Part shown: one piece after another, positions 5,248 through 12,750 of the stretch
Position numbering within the stretch: the stretch's first letter is position 1
Layout: every line of letters begins with the position of its first letter
Made by a program: the position numbers and the translations under genes
From: Streptomyces sp. NRRL WC-3549
GTDB lineage: Bacteria; Actinomycetota; Actinomycetes; Streptomycetales; Streptomycetaceae
Direction of reading: 5' to 3'
Length of the DNA stretch: 12,750 nt
NCBI RefSeq assembly: GCF_000721935.1
Contig: NZ_KL585423.1
Coordinates: 204,121 to 216,870, forward strand
The notes under the pieces: model-generated
The model's input: the letters and a program-made list of their open reading frames with translations, nothing else
Databases searched by the model: none
What the model was told of the DNA's origin: nothing

Positions 5248-7068
5248 ATGCCGCAGCCCGGCCGCCTCGCCGGCACACCGGATTTTCACCTCACGCTCCC
5301 CGAGGGCGGCGGCGAGGCGCGGGGGTACCTGCTCACCGAGTTCGGCCGCAACGGCACGCACAAGTTCGTCCTGCAGGAGGGCTCGGTGGTGGTCGCCGAA
5401 GCCTGGCCCGGCCTGAACGACCACGCCCGCCGGATCCGCGCCGAACTACGGGCGAGCGGCGCGCTGGCCGACGCCCCGCCGCACCCCGACCGGTCCCAGG
5501 CGCCGCGGCGTTGGGTGGCGGCCCAGGACATCGTGTGCAACTCCTCCTCGGCCGCCGCCGCGCTGGTCTTCGGCTACACCACATCCGGACCGGAGTCCTG
5601 GCGGACCGCCGAGGGCCACCCACTCGCCGACTACCTGTCCACCAGCTGGCGCGCCCCCCGCAAGGCGTGGCTCGTGAAGGGCTCCAACGTCTCGGGGCGC
5701 AACCTGGTGCAGCTGTGGCTGGAGGAGGGAATCGTCTCCCTCTCGGGTGCCCATCTGCCACCCCTGGAGGAGAGCGACCCGACGAAGAGCGCGCTGCGCC
5801 GCTTCGTCGAGGAGGGATACGAGGGTGCCGCCTCGTATCACCAGAAGCGGGGCCTGGTCGACGAGTTGCACGCCTTCCTGACCCAGATGCGTGTCGGCGA
5901 CATCGTGGCGACCATCGGTGCCGGAAGGCTGCACATCGGACGGATCACCGGGGACGCCGTGCAGTCGGCGTCCCCGGGCGGCCTGTCCAATCTTCGGCGG
6001 GCGGTCGACTGGCGGGCCGGCAGTCTTCCGGACGGGGAGCTGCCGGAGGAGGTACGGCAGAAGTTGTCCGTACAGCACGACGTCATCGACCTGACCGGTG
6101 CCCTGGAGGCGCTCGACCGGCTCACCGGGAGCACCGGACCCACCGGCGCGGAGGCGGCCGGCACTCCTGCCGGGCAGATGGCGGACGAGCTGCCGGTGCG
6201 GGAGCTGTCCCTGCCGGACGTCACCGAGGACCTCGCCGCCGAGCTGCTCGTCCGCGACCCGGAGTGGCTGAAGGACATACACGAACTCCTCACCGATGAA
6301 AAGCAGTTGGTGTTCTACGGACCTCCGGGCACGGGAAAGACCTACCTGGCGATGAAGCTGGCCGAGTACTTCGGTGGCGGCCCCGAGCAGGTCAAGATCG
6401 TGCAGTTCCATCCGTCGTACGCCTACGAGGACTTCTTCGAGGGATACCGGCCGGTGGAGGACCCCGAGACACGGGAGGTGGCCTTCCGGCTGACGGCGGG
6501 GCCGCTCCGGGAGCTCGCCGATCTCGCCTCCCGCGAGGGCAATCAGCACGTTCCGCACTTCCTGATCATCGACGAGATCAACCGTGCCAATCTCGCGAAG
6601 GTCTTCGGTGAGCTGTACTTCCTCCTGGAGTACCGGAGGAGGACGGTGCGTCTCACCTACTCCGGGGACGACTTCGCCCTGCCCCCCAACCTCTTCGTGA
6701 TCGGCACGATGAACACCGCCGACCGGTCGATCGCCCTGGTGGACGCGGCGATGCGGCGCCGCTTCGCGTTCGTGGAACTCTCTCCCCGCACCGAGCCGAC
6801 CGCCGGGCTGCTCGCACGCTGGCTGGCGCGCGAAGGCAGGGACGCGGAGCCGGCTCATCTCCTCGACGCTCTCAACGCCCGTATCGGCGACGCGGACTTC
6901 GCGATCGGCCCTTCGTACCTGATGAAGCCGGGTGTGTACCGCGACGGCGGTCTTGAACGGACCTGGCGCACGAAGATCCTCCCGCTGCTTGAGGAGTACC
7001 ACTACGGGGAGGGCGTCGACATCCCCGCCCGCTACGGCCTGGACGCGCTGCGGGGGCAGGGCTCGTGA
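5248..7068 (+). CDS. mcrB: McrB-type AAA+ GTPase with DUF4357-like N terminus
   Basis: 606 residues. Residues about 30-135 include FVLQEGSVVVAEAWPGL and then QDIVCNSSSAAAALVFGYTT, which resembles DUF4357. Residues about 136-285 (HAFLTQMRVGDIVATI and RRAVDW among others) look like an EVE/PUA-like reader segment, the class of fold used to recognise modified bases. The motor follows: Walker A GPPGTGKT (358-365), Walker B FLIIDEINRA (438-447), and the McrB signature MNTADRS (488-494), then RRRF (503-506) with likely arginine finger(s). McrB uses GTP to drive translocation along modified DNA and activates the McrC nuclease. The start is ATG at 5248 because GGAAGGA (5236-5242) precedes it; an in-frame ATG at 5206 lies inside the control region. 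Its stop overlaps the mcrC start (GTGA), indicating translational coupling. The combination of N-terminal domains sets the target modification, which cannot be told from the sequence. Confidence 0.9.
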   Translation: MPQPGRLAGTPDFHLTLPEGGGEARGYLLTEFGRNGTHKFVLQEGSVVVAEAWPGLNDHARRIRAELRASGALADAPPHPDRSQAPRRWVAAQDIVCNSSSAAAALVFGYTTSGPESWRTAEGHPLADYLSTSWRAPRKAWLVKGSNVSGRNLVQLWLEEGIVSLSGAHLPPLEESDPTKSALRRFVEEGYEGAASYHQKRGLVDELHAFLTQMRVGDIVATIGAGRLHIGRITGDAVQSASPGGLSNLRRAVDWRAGSLPDGELPEEVRQKLSVQHDVIDLTGALEALDRLTGSTGPTGAEAAGTPAGQMADELPVRELSLPDVTEDLAAELLVRDPEWLKDIHELLTDEKQLVFYGPPGTGKTYLAMKLAEYFGGGPEQVKIVQFHPSYAYEDFFEGYRPVEDPETREVAFRLTAGPLRELADLASREGNQHVPHFLIIDEINRANLAKVFGELYFLLEYRRRTVRLTYSGDDFALPPNLFVIGTMNTADRSIALVDAAMRRRFAFVELSPRTEPTAGLLARWLAREGRDAEPAHLLDALNARIGDADFAIGPSYLMKPGVYRDGGLERTWRTKILPLLEEYHYGEGVDIPARYGLDALRGQGS

Positions 7069-8351
7069 CCCTGCCCAGGGCAGCGCCGCCTCCCCCTGCG
7101 GCGCCGTCCGAGGTGACCTTGCGTGAGTACGGGCCGCCGGTCTCCGTACCGCTGTGTGCTGAGGCCGGGCGGGCCCTCGCCGGCACCGGCATCCTGCAGA
7201 GCGCGAACCCGGATCCCGGCAGGACGGGGCACTGGATACTGCGAGCCGGCAGCCGGGTCGGTGCCGTGCGTGTTCCAGGCGGCGGTCCGGTCGTGCGGAT
7301 CATGCCCAAGACGCCGGTGAGCCGGCTGTTTTTCCTCCTCGGCTTCAGCCTCGACCCGGCACGCGCCTGGCGCGACAGCCGGGAGGGAACTGTCGACACC
7401 GGGGTTCACGACGATGTCGTCCCCGCTCTCGCCCATGCCGTGGAACGGCAGATCGACGTGGCGCTGCGGCAGGGCGTCCTCCTGGGGTACCGGGAAGTGG
7501 AGGAGGCCGGGCCGGTCATGCGCGGACGGCTGCGCGAAGCCGAGCAGATCCGGCGGCACTTCGGCCGTACGCCCCCTGTGGAGATCGCCTATGACGCGTA
7601 CACGGCCGACACCGCCGAGAACCGCATCCTGCGCGCCGCCGTGGAGCGGTTGCTGCAGTTGCCGGGAGTCCCCGGTCCGGTCCGGCGTCGCCTCGCCCAG
7701 CAGCGCGTACGCCTGTCCGACGCCCCGCCGTTGACGCGGGGCCAGCGCCTGCCGCGCTGGTTTCCGTCGCGGCTGAACATGCGCTACCAGCCTGCTCTGC
7801 GGCTCGCCGAGGCCGTGCTGCGCGGTGCTTCTCCGGAACACCGGCCCGGCGGTGCCGACCCGCTCGCCGTGGACGGCTTCCTGCTCGACATGAACAAGCT
7901 GTTCGAGGACTTCGTGACGGTCGGCCTGCGCGAGGCCTTCCGTGAACACGGCCTGACCGCCCGCCTCCAGGATCTCCACCACCTCGACACCGCGGGCCTG
8001 GTACGCATGCGTCCCGACCTCGTCGTGCGCACCGGTGACGGCCGCACCCCGCTGGCCGTGGTCGACGCCAAGTACAAGGTGGAGAAGGCCGACGGGCTCC
8101 TCAACGCCGACCTGTACCAGGCGCTCGCGTACGCCACGGTGCTCGGACTGCGCCAGGCTCACCTCGTGTACGCGGCGGGTCGGGAGCCCGAACGCTTCCA
8201 CGAGGTGCGGGGAACGACCGTCAGGCAGGGCGGAAGAGGGGTACGGCTGTACCAGCACGCCCTCGATCTCTCTCGGGAGCCGGACCAGATCCTGTCGGCC
8301 CTCAGGGGCATCGCCGACAGTCTGGCCACCGCGACTCCACCACATCCGTGA
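7065..8351 (+). CDS. mcrC: McrC-family nuclease subunit
   Basis: 428 residues, starting at a GTG that overlaps the mcrB stop by 4 bases. The N-terminal 100 residues contain VVRIMPKTPVSRLFFLLGFS, like the McrC region that contacts the McrB hexamer. The middle holds the typical McrC stretch VMRGRLREAEQIRRHF (151-166) and YTADTAENRILRAAVERLL (179-197). The nuclease core is of PD-(D/E)xK type: RPDLVV with Asp318, VVDAKYK with Asp334 and Lys336, and then DLYQALAYA (349-357) with the conserved Gln352. McrC cleaves DNA when McrB complexes meet or stall after recognising modified sites. All catalytic residues are present, so the enzyme should be active. It shares an operon with mcrB and, after 33 bases, the helicase. 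Confidence 0.93.
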   Translation: MTLPRAAPPPPAAPSEVTLREYGPPVSVPLCAEAGRALAGTGILQSANPDPGRTGHWILRAGSRVGAVRVPGGGPVVRIMPKTPVSRLFFLLGFSLDPARAWRDSREGTVDTGVHDDVVPALAHAVERQIDVALRQGVLLGYREVEEAGPVMRGRLREAEQIRRHFGRTPPVEIAYDAYTADTAENRILRAAVERLLQLPGVPGPVRRRLAQQRVRLSDAPPLTRGQRLPRWFPSRLNMRYQPALRLAEAVLRGASPEHRPGGADPLAVDGFLLDMNKLFEDFVTVGLREAFREHGLTARLQDLHHLDTAGLVRMRPDLVVRTGDGRTPLAVVDAKYKVEKADGLLNADLYQALAYATVLGLRQAHLVYAAGREPERFHEVRGTTVRQGGRGVRLYQHALDLSREPDQILSALRGIADSLATATPPHP

Positions 8352-8384
8352 TCGCGAAACACTTGTCAGGCAGGAGGGAACGAC

Positions 8385-10520
8385 ATGCCGCAGCTCGCCT
8401 TCGCCCAGAGTTTCTGGGACGGCTACGACATGCTGGAGAAGCCGGTGCGCGCCGGCGTACGCAAGGCCATGGGGAAGTTCCAGGCCTTGAGTGCCGCCGA
8501 ACTCAACGCGGACAAGGGCCTGCATCTGGAATCCGTCAACAACGCCCGTGACCCGCGGATGCGCACCATTCGCATCACCGACTTCTGGCGAGGTGTCGTC
8601 CTCGCCCCCGACGACGGCAGTGATGTGTTCCTGCTGGTCAACGTCCTGCCGCATGACGACGCCTACACCTGGGCGGCGAAGCGCCTGTACAGCGCGAACA
8701 CCGCGACCAGGGCCCTGGAGGTCCGCGACGCCGTCGCTCTGGACGAGCTGACCCCGCTGTACGAGACGGCTGCGCGCAACGCGCCCGAGCTGCTGTTCGC
8801 GGACGTCTCCGACGGGACCCTGCGCACGCTCGGCATCGACGACCAAGTGCTCCGCGCCGCGCGTTCCCTGGCGGACAAGGCCCAGCTGGACGCGTTCTCC
8901 ACGCTCCTGCCGGAGGACCAGCGGGAGGTGCTGCAGTACCTCGCCGAGGGATTCGGGCCGGAAGAGGTCTACCGGGACGTCGTCGCCGTCCGCCGGCCCG
9001 CCGACGCGCCGGCCGAGCCGGTGGAGGACCTGGCCACGGTGATCGCCAACACCCCCGCACGCATCCGCCTGGTCACCGGACCGCTGGAGCTGGAGGAGAT
9101 GCTGGAGAAGCCGTTCGAGGCCTGGCGGATCTTTCTCCACCCGTCTCAACGGCGCGTCGCCTACCGCACCTCGTACGGGGGTCCCGTCCAGGTCACCGGA
9201 GGGCCGGGGACGGGCAAGACGGTCGCCGCCCTGCACCGGGTCAAGCATCTGCTCGGCCGCGGTGAGGGCGGCCGTGTCCTGCTCACCACGTACACGAACG
9301 CGCTCGCCGCAGGCCTGCGTCAGATGCTCGGCCTGCTCCTCGACGAGGACCAGGAACTGCTGGCGCGGGTGGATGTGACGACGGTCGACGCCTACGCGAA
9401 CGGCATCGTGCGCGCGAAGTACGGGGCCGTACCGAAGCCGGTCGGGGACCGGGAGCAGCGTCAGCTCTGGGAGAAGGTCGTCAAGCAGCTCGATCTTCCG
9501 TTCACCGCCCGGTTCCTGGCCCAGGAGTACCGGCACGTCGTGCTCGGCCAGAACATCCAGGATCTCGACTCCTATCTGGGTGCGAGCCGACGCGGCCGTG
9601 GCACCGGCCTCGGTCCCACGCGCCGCCGGATCGTGTGGAGCGGTGTGGAGCGGTTCGAAGAGCTCCTGCGCGACCGTGGCGAGACCACTTACCTGCGGGT
9701 CTGCGCCCGCGCGGCGGAACTCCTCGCCGACGGGCCGGCTCCCTACGCCCACGTCGTCGTCGACGAGGCCCAGGACCTGCACCCTGCACAGTGGCGCGTG
9801 CTGCGTGCTGCCGTCTCCCTCGGTCCGGACGACCTGTTCCTCACCGGCGACCCGCACCAGCGGATCTACGACTCCCGGGTGTCCCTCGGCTCTTTGGGTA
9901 TCGCAACGGCCGGCCGTAGTTTCCGGCTGCGGGTCAACTACCGCTCCACGGAGGAAATCCTTTCCTGGTCGGCGCGGCTCCTCGCACCCGTCTCCGTCGA
10001 CGCGCTCGAGGGCGAGGGGAGGGACTCATTGGCCGGGTACCGGTCCCTGCTGCGCGGGCGCAGCCCCCGGGTGCGGGAGTACACCACCCGGCAGGAGGAG
10101 ACCGATGCCTTGGTGCAGCTGGTCCGGGCTTTGCTCGAGGAAGGTCTCGCACCGCACGAGATCGGCGTGTGCGCCCGCTTCAACCTCTCCCTGGACGCGG
10201 CAGAGAAGAAGCTGATCGCTGCCGGTATCCCGGTGCTGCGGGTCAAGGGACAGGCCGCCCAGGAGGCCGAAGGGGTGCGTTTGGCGACCATGCACGCGAT
10301 GAAAGGGCTGGAGTTCCGGGCGGTGTCCGTTCTCGGTGTCGACGAGGGCGCCGTCCCGTTCGCCCGTGAGATCACCCCACGCGAGGCGGATCCGCTGCAG
10401 CACGAGGCCGACCTGCTCCGGGAACGGTGTCTCCTCTTCGTCGCCTGCACACGCGCCCGCGAGGCTCTGAGCGTGACGTGGAGCGGGGCTCCGAGCCCGT
10501 TCCTGGCTCGGTCCGCCTGA
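8385..10520 (+). CDS. UvrD/Rep-like superfamily 1 helicase with RelE/ParE-fold-like N terminus
   Basis: 711 residues; ATG at 8385 with AGGAGGG (8372-8378). Residues 1-115 have no helicase motif but resemble a RelE/ParE-type small domain: KAMGKFQALSAAEL, then RTIRITDFWRGVVLAPDD, then VFLLVNVLPHDDAYTWA. Helicase motifs follow in order: Walker A GGPGTGKT (272-279), DEAQD (460-464), FLTGDPHQRIY (485-495), NYRSTEEI (518-525), TMHAMKGLEF (635-644) and LFVACTRARE (684-693). Asp-Glu-Ala-Gln and Gln492 mark superfamily 1. It probably unwinds or translocates DNA beside McrBC, for example processing cut ends. The toxin-like fold is more likely a binding module than a ribonuclease; its function is not known to me. 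It is the last gene of the operon, followed by a strong terminator. Confidence 0.9.
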   Translation: MPQLAFAQSFWDGYDMLEKPVRAGVRKAMGKFQALSAAELNADKGLHLESVNNARDPRMRTIRITDFWRGVVLAPDDGSDVFLLVNVLPHDDAYTWAAKRLYSANTATRALEVRDAVALDELTPLYETAARNAPELLFADVSDGTLRTLGIDDQVLRAARSLADKAQLDAFSTLLPEDQREVLQYLAEGFGPEEVYRDVVAVRRPADAPAEPVEDLATVIANTPARIRLVTGPLELEEMLEKPFEAWRIFLHPSQRRVAYRTSYGGPVQVTGGPGTGKTVAALHRVKHLLGRGEGGRVLLTTYTNALAAGLRQMLGLLLDEDQELLARVDVTTVDAYANGIVRAKYGAVPKPVGDREQRQLWEKVVKQLDLPFTARFLAQEYRHVVLGQNIQDLDSYLGASRRGRGTGLGPTRRRIVWSGVERFEELLRDRGETTYLRVCARAAELLADGPAPYAHVVVDEAQDLHPAQWRVLRAAVSLGPDDLFLTGDPHQRIYDSRVSLGSLGIATAGRSFRLRVNYRSTEEILSWSARLLAPVSVDALEGEGRDSLAGYRSLLRGRSPRVREYTTRQEETDALVQLVRALLEEGLAPHEIGVCARFNLSLDAAEKKLIAAGIPVLRVKGQAAQEAEGVRLATMHAMKGLEFRAVSVLGVDEGAVPFAREITPREADPLQHEADLLRERCLLFVACTRAREALSVTWSGAPSPFLARSA

Positions 10521-10531
10521 AGGGTTCCCGC

Positions 10532-10562
10532 CGCGGGGCGCCCTCGCCACGGGTGCCCCGCG
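10532..10562. terminator. Bidirectional terminator between helicase and methyltransferase genes
   Basis: CGCGGGGCGCCC (10532-10543) pairs with GGGTGCCCCGCG (10551-10562): 12 bp with one G-U and a 7-base loop. It lies 12 bases after the helicase stop and 8 bases after the convergent methyltransferase stop, so it can serve both. The lack of a T-run is usual in Streptomyces. Confidence 0.85.
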
Positions 10563-10570
10563 TGCTGCCC

Positions 10571-12229
10571 TCATTCCTCCGGGGCCAGGGCGCCCGTGGC
10601 GAGGCCGTCACGGGCGACTTCCGCGAGCCGTCGGCTCAGCTCGTCGACCTTGCGCATGTCTTCCTCGAACTCGGACAGAGCTTGGAAGGCGGAGCCGTAC
10701 CGGCGCTGGTCGTCGATACCCATGCGGGGGATGCGTGAGCCCCTGGTGTCCAGGCGATGGGTCCCGCTGGCGCTCGTCGACCGGCGGGCGTTGACGGAAC
10801 TGCGCAGGAATCCCTGCAGGAAGTCCGTGTCCAGCTGCTCGCTGGCCGAGACCGGTTCCGGTCCGTCGTACGCGACGAGTCCGGCGCGGGCGAGGTCCGC
10901 GACGTTGGTGGTGGCGCCGTCCAGCGAACCCGGTCCGGCGCCCGGCGCGAGCTCGGGCAGACGTGCGGCAAGACGGCGGATCCGATCCTCCAGCTCCTTG
11001 CGCAGGGCGGTGTACTCGCCGGGGTAGTCGCGGTCCGGGAGCCGCAGATGGCTGCCGGGAGTCAGGTCGACGGCATCGTCGAGGAGCTCGATCAGCGGCA
11101 CGTCGACCACTTGATCGGGGCGGGGGTCCAGACTTCCGTCCGGCCTGTTGCCGGTCAGGTCGACCATGCGCACGGCACGGTTCGCCTCCGCGCCGCTCCC
11201 CGTGTTCCCAGGACGCTGTAGACACCACAGATGGACAGGCAGGGCGTGCGAGGCCGCCGTCCCGGGCGGAAGGGCGACCACCTGACGCAGGATCCCCCGG
11301 CGTACGAGCTCTGCCCGGATACGACGGCCCGCTTTGCGGTAGGCGACGGAGGCAGGCATGACCATGAGAACGTGGCCCTCCGGCCCCGTGTGCGCATACG
11401 CATGCTGGAGCCACGCGAGTTCCCCTTCCGCCTTCGACGGCGTACCGAGTTCCCAGCGGGCGTCCAACAGCAGTTCCTCCCGGCCCCATTCGGTGACCCC
11501 GGTCGGCGGGTCGCAGACGACCAGATCCGCGACGAGGCCCGGCCACCCGTCAGCACGCAGGGAGTCACCTGCCTCGACACGCACGTCCGACCGCTCCATG
11601 AGGTCGGCGCGGAGCTGCGCGAAACGGGCGCTGTCGGCGTCGATCTCCTGGCCTCGGCAGCGCGTCCCCGCTTCCGCGGCGACTGTCAGGAGCAGCACCC
11701 CGATTCCACAGGCGGGATCGAAGACGGTGGACTCCGGCGCCAGTTCGGGAGCGAAGTGGCGCACCGCCCGCACCACACGTTCGGAGGTCACCTGGTCCGA
11801 TCCTGCGCGGCGGGCGGAATCGATGAATCGCTCGGTCAGCCCGTTGACGAGGTCGACGGGGGCTTCCACCTGGGCAAGCGTCTTCACGCGAGTGGAGACA
11901 TCCTTGGGGAGCCGCGGCACGCGCGCTCCCGTCAACATCCCGGCCACCCCGGCCAGACCCGCGACCATCTGCTCGCCGTAGGCTGCCCGCAAGACCTGCC
12001 ACAACTCGACCTCAGGTGAGACTTCCTGGCCTTTGCGCTGCTTGTCCAGCCATGCCTGCACCTCAACGAGCGAGTAGAGCGGACTGTTCGCCGCGCCTCC
12101 CGCCTGTGCGGGGAAATCGTCGTGGCGCCGACGCCAGTTGGAGACTGCGGCCCGCGTGACACCGGCCATCCGGGCGATCTCGGATCCGGTGATGAGAGGG
12201 CCGATCGGTGAAGCCGCGTTGTCCGCCAT
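10571..12229 (-). CDS. N6-adenine DNA methyltransferase-like protein with N-terminal helix-turn-helix
   Basis: 552 residues. A helix-turn-helix spans about 12-36 (ITGSEIARMAGVTRAAVSNW), followed by a short wing. The HsdM-like methyltransferase core has motif I FDPACGIG (170-177) for S-adenosylmethionine binding and motif IV VVCDPPTG (237-244). Motif IV is normally (N/D)PP(F/Y/W); here Thr243 replaces the aromatic residue, so catalysis is doubtful. Residues 496-548 (RGSRIPRMGIDDQRRYG through LATGAL) resemble the end of a type I specificity subunit with its coiled coil. The ATG at 12229 starts the conserved part; the frame stays open upstream but only in low-complexity sequence from another gene. 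It converges with the mcrB operon. Possible roles are protective methylation of host DNA, or control of the locus through the helix-turn-helix, as M.SsoII and M.EcoRII do. Confidence 0.85.
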   Translation of the reverse strand: MADNAASPIGPLITGSEIARMAGVTRAAVSNWRRRHDDFPAQAGGAANSPLYSLVEVQAWLDKQRKGQEVSPEVELWQVLRAAYGEQMVAGLAGVAGMLTGARVPRLPKDVSTRVKTLAQVEAPVDLVNGLTERFIDSARRAGSDQVTSERVVRAVRHFAPELAPESTVFDPACGIGVLLLTVAAEAGTRCRGQEIDADSARFAQLRADLMERSDVRVEAGDSLRADGWPGLVADLVVCDPPTGVTEWGREELLLDARWELGTPSKAEGELAWLQHAYAHTGPEGHVLMVMPASVAYRKAGRRIRAELVRRGILRQVVALPPGTAASHALPVHLWCLQRPGNTGSGAEANRAVRMVDLTGNRPDGSLDPRPDQVVDVPLIELLDDAVDLTPGSHLRLPDRDYPGEYTALRKELEDRIRRLAARLPELAPGAGPGSLDGATTNVADLARAGLVAYDGPEPVSASEQLDTDFLQGFLRSSVNARRSTSASGTHRLDTRGSRIPRMGIDDQRRYGSAFQALSEFEEDMRKVDELSRRLAEVARDGLATGALAPEE

Positions 12230-12275
12230 ACCGTCACGGTACACGGGCCGCAACCCGCCCTCCACAAAGAGGTGC

Positions 12276-12290
12276 GTTGACAGGATAAAC
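12276..12290 (-). promoter_or_regulatory. Candidate methyltransferase promoter with overlapping operator-like 15-mer
   Basis: On the minus strand the sequence reads GTTTATCCTGTCAAC, matching GTTKA-N5-TMAAC, the element found twice upstream of mcrB. It contains TATCCT (plus-strand 12282-12287), a good TANNNT -10 box that would give a transcript start near 12275 and a 46-base leader. A protein bound to the 15-mer would block this promoter. No clear -35 is seen. Confidence 0.5.
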
Positions 12291-12316
12291 ACCTTTACCA
12301 CGCCCCCTGCTCCACG

Positions 12317-12350
12317 CCGTGGGCCCGCCCCTGCCCGGACGGGCCCACGG
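12317..12350 (-). terminator. Terminator of the thioester-reductase gene
   Basis: CCGTGGGCCCG (12317-12327) pairs perfectly with CGGGCCCACGG (12340-12350), giving an 11-bp stem and a 12-base loop. It starts 5 bases after the minus-strand stop codon at 12355-12357. It also insulates the methyltransferase promoter from upstream reading. Confidence 0.8.
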
Positions 12351-12354
12351 CCGG

Positions 12355-12750
12355 TCACACCCCGACCGGCGCCCCCGGAGCGGGCAGGAAGCCGGTTTCC
12401 CGCATGTACGTCAGGTAGCGGTCCAGCACCTCGTCGGTCAGCGGGGCCTGCCGGACGCCCAGGGCCGCCGCCTCCCCCGCCGTCCGGCGGGAGTCGAAGC
12501 GGCGGTGGGCCGTCGCCGTCTCCGGACCGGTGCCGCCCCCGTCGCCGAGGAACAGCTGCGCCGCGTTGTCGGGCCGCGCCGCGACGCGCTCCCGCCACTC
12601 CTCGGCGGGGACGGTGCGCAGGCGCGTCCGGGTTGGTCAGGTGGTACGTCCCCGCGCCGGCCGGACCGGCCGTGGCGAGGGTGACCACGGCCGCGCTGAC
12701 GTAGTCCACCGGTACCCAGTCGGTGGTCCCGTGCGGCAGGTCCGGGACCG
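12355..12750 (-). pseudogene. Frameshifted 3' end of a thioester-reductase domain gene, 5' part outside the window
   Basis: Reading from the right edge, one frame gives LPHGTTDWVPVDYVSAAVV and then GAGTYHLTNPDA, the NAD(P)-binding fold region of thioester reductase (Lys2/NRPS-terminal, SDR type). At about 12615-12630 the sense frame changes by one base. The other frame then gives LRTVPAEEWRERVAARPDN, then RRFDSRRTAGEAAALG, and ends LTDEVLDRYLTYMRETGFLP, the usual end of such domains, with a TGA at 12355-12357. The part normally found between HLTNP and the VP-x2-EW segment (about 20 residues) seems to be missing, so a small deletion probably caused the shift. Such domains release peptide or acyl chains as aldehydes or alcohols. 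As it stands the terminal domain should be non-functional, unless this is a sequencing error. Confidence 0.65.

Noticed and set aside
7032..9857. Very long minus-strand open frame of 941 codons opposite mcrC and the helicase
   Set aside because: It lies opposite two genes with complete domain motifs and encodes no recognisable domain. Such long antisense frames are common in high-GC genomes.
12230..12709. Upstream extension of the methyltransferase frame
   Set aside because: The added residues are Gly/Pro/Arg low complexity and come from the wrong frame of the reductase gene and its terminator. The -10 box at 12282-12287 also places transcription start downstream.

Overview
The window looks like the chromosome of a Streptomyces or close relative. 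GC content is about 70%, codon third positions are strongly G/C, there are GTG starts and GTGA stop/start overlaps, and the gene families present are typical of actinomycetes. Most of it reads as a defence island inserted beside a broken biosynthetic gene.

Layout from left to right. The 3' end of an unknown gene (2-124) is followed by a membrane-anchored secreted protein with PASTA-like segments, a Ser/Gly linker and a two-cysteine tail (132-1277). A fragment of a DUF5753-type regulator lies on the minus strand (1323-1493). Next is the most interesting unit: a -10 box (1577-1582), a predicted structured RNA bounded by a 19-nt inverted repeat (1591-1774), and a 705-residue reverse transcriptase fused to an ArdC/ImmA-IrrE-like HELGH metallopeptidase (1802-3919). 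Together these have the architecture of a retron whose effector is a protease. After it comes a minus-strand EcsC-like membrane protein (4088-4819), preceded by a strong leader hairpin.

The right half is a modified-DNA restriction locus. A plus-strand operon encodes an McrB-type GTPase with an N-terminal DUF4357-like domain (5248-7068), McrC with a PD-(D/E)xK nuclease core (7065-8351), and a superfamily 1 helicase with a RelE/ParE-fold-like N terminus (8385-10520). A convergent gene encodes an N6-adenine methyltransferase-like protein with an N-terminal helix-turn-helix and an unusual DPPT motif IV (10571-12229). Operon and methyltransferase share a convergent hairpin terminator (10532-10562). 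A 15-bp quasi-palindrome, GTTKA-N5-TMAAC, occurs (with one mismatch in one copy) twice upstream of mcrB and once over the methyltransferase -10 box, which suggests joint control, possibly by the methyltransferase's own helix-turn-helix. The right edge holds the decayed 3' end of a thioester-reductase domain, as found at the end of non-ribosomal peptide synthetases or carboxylic acid reductases, followed by its terminator.

Functional picture (inference): two independent anti-phage modules sit side by side. One is an RT/ncRNA/protease retron-like system. The other is an McrBC-helicase restriction module with a methyltransferase-like, possibly regulatory, partner. All functional statements come from motif reading only; no database search was possible.
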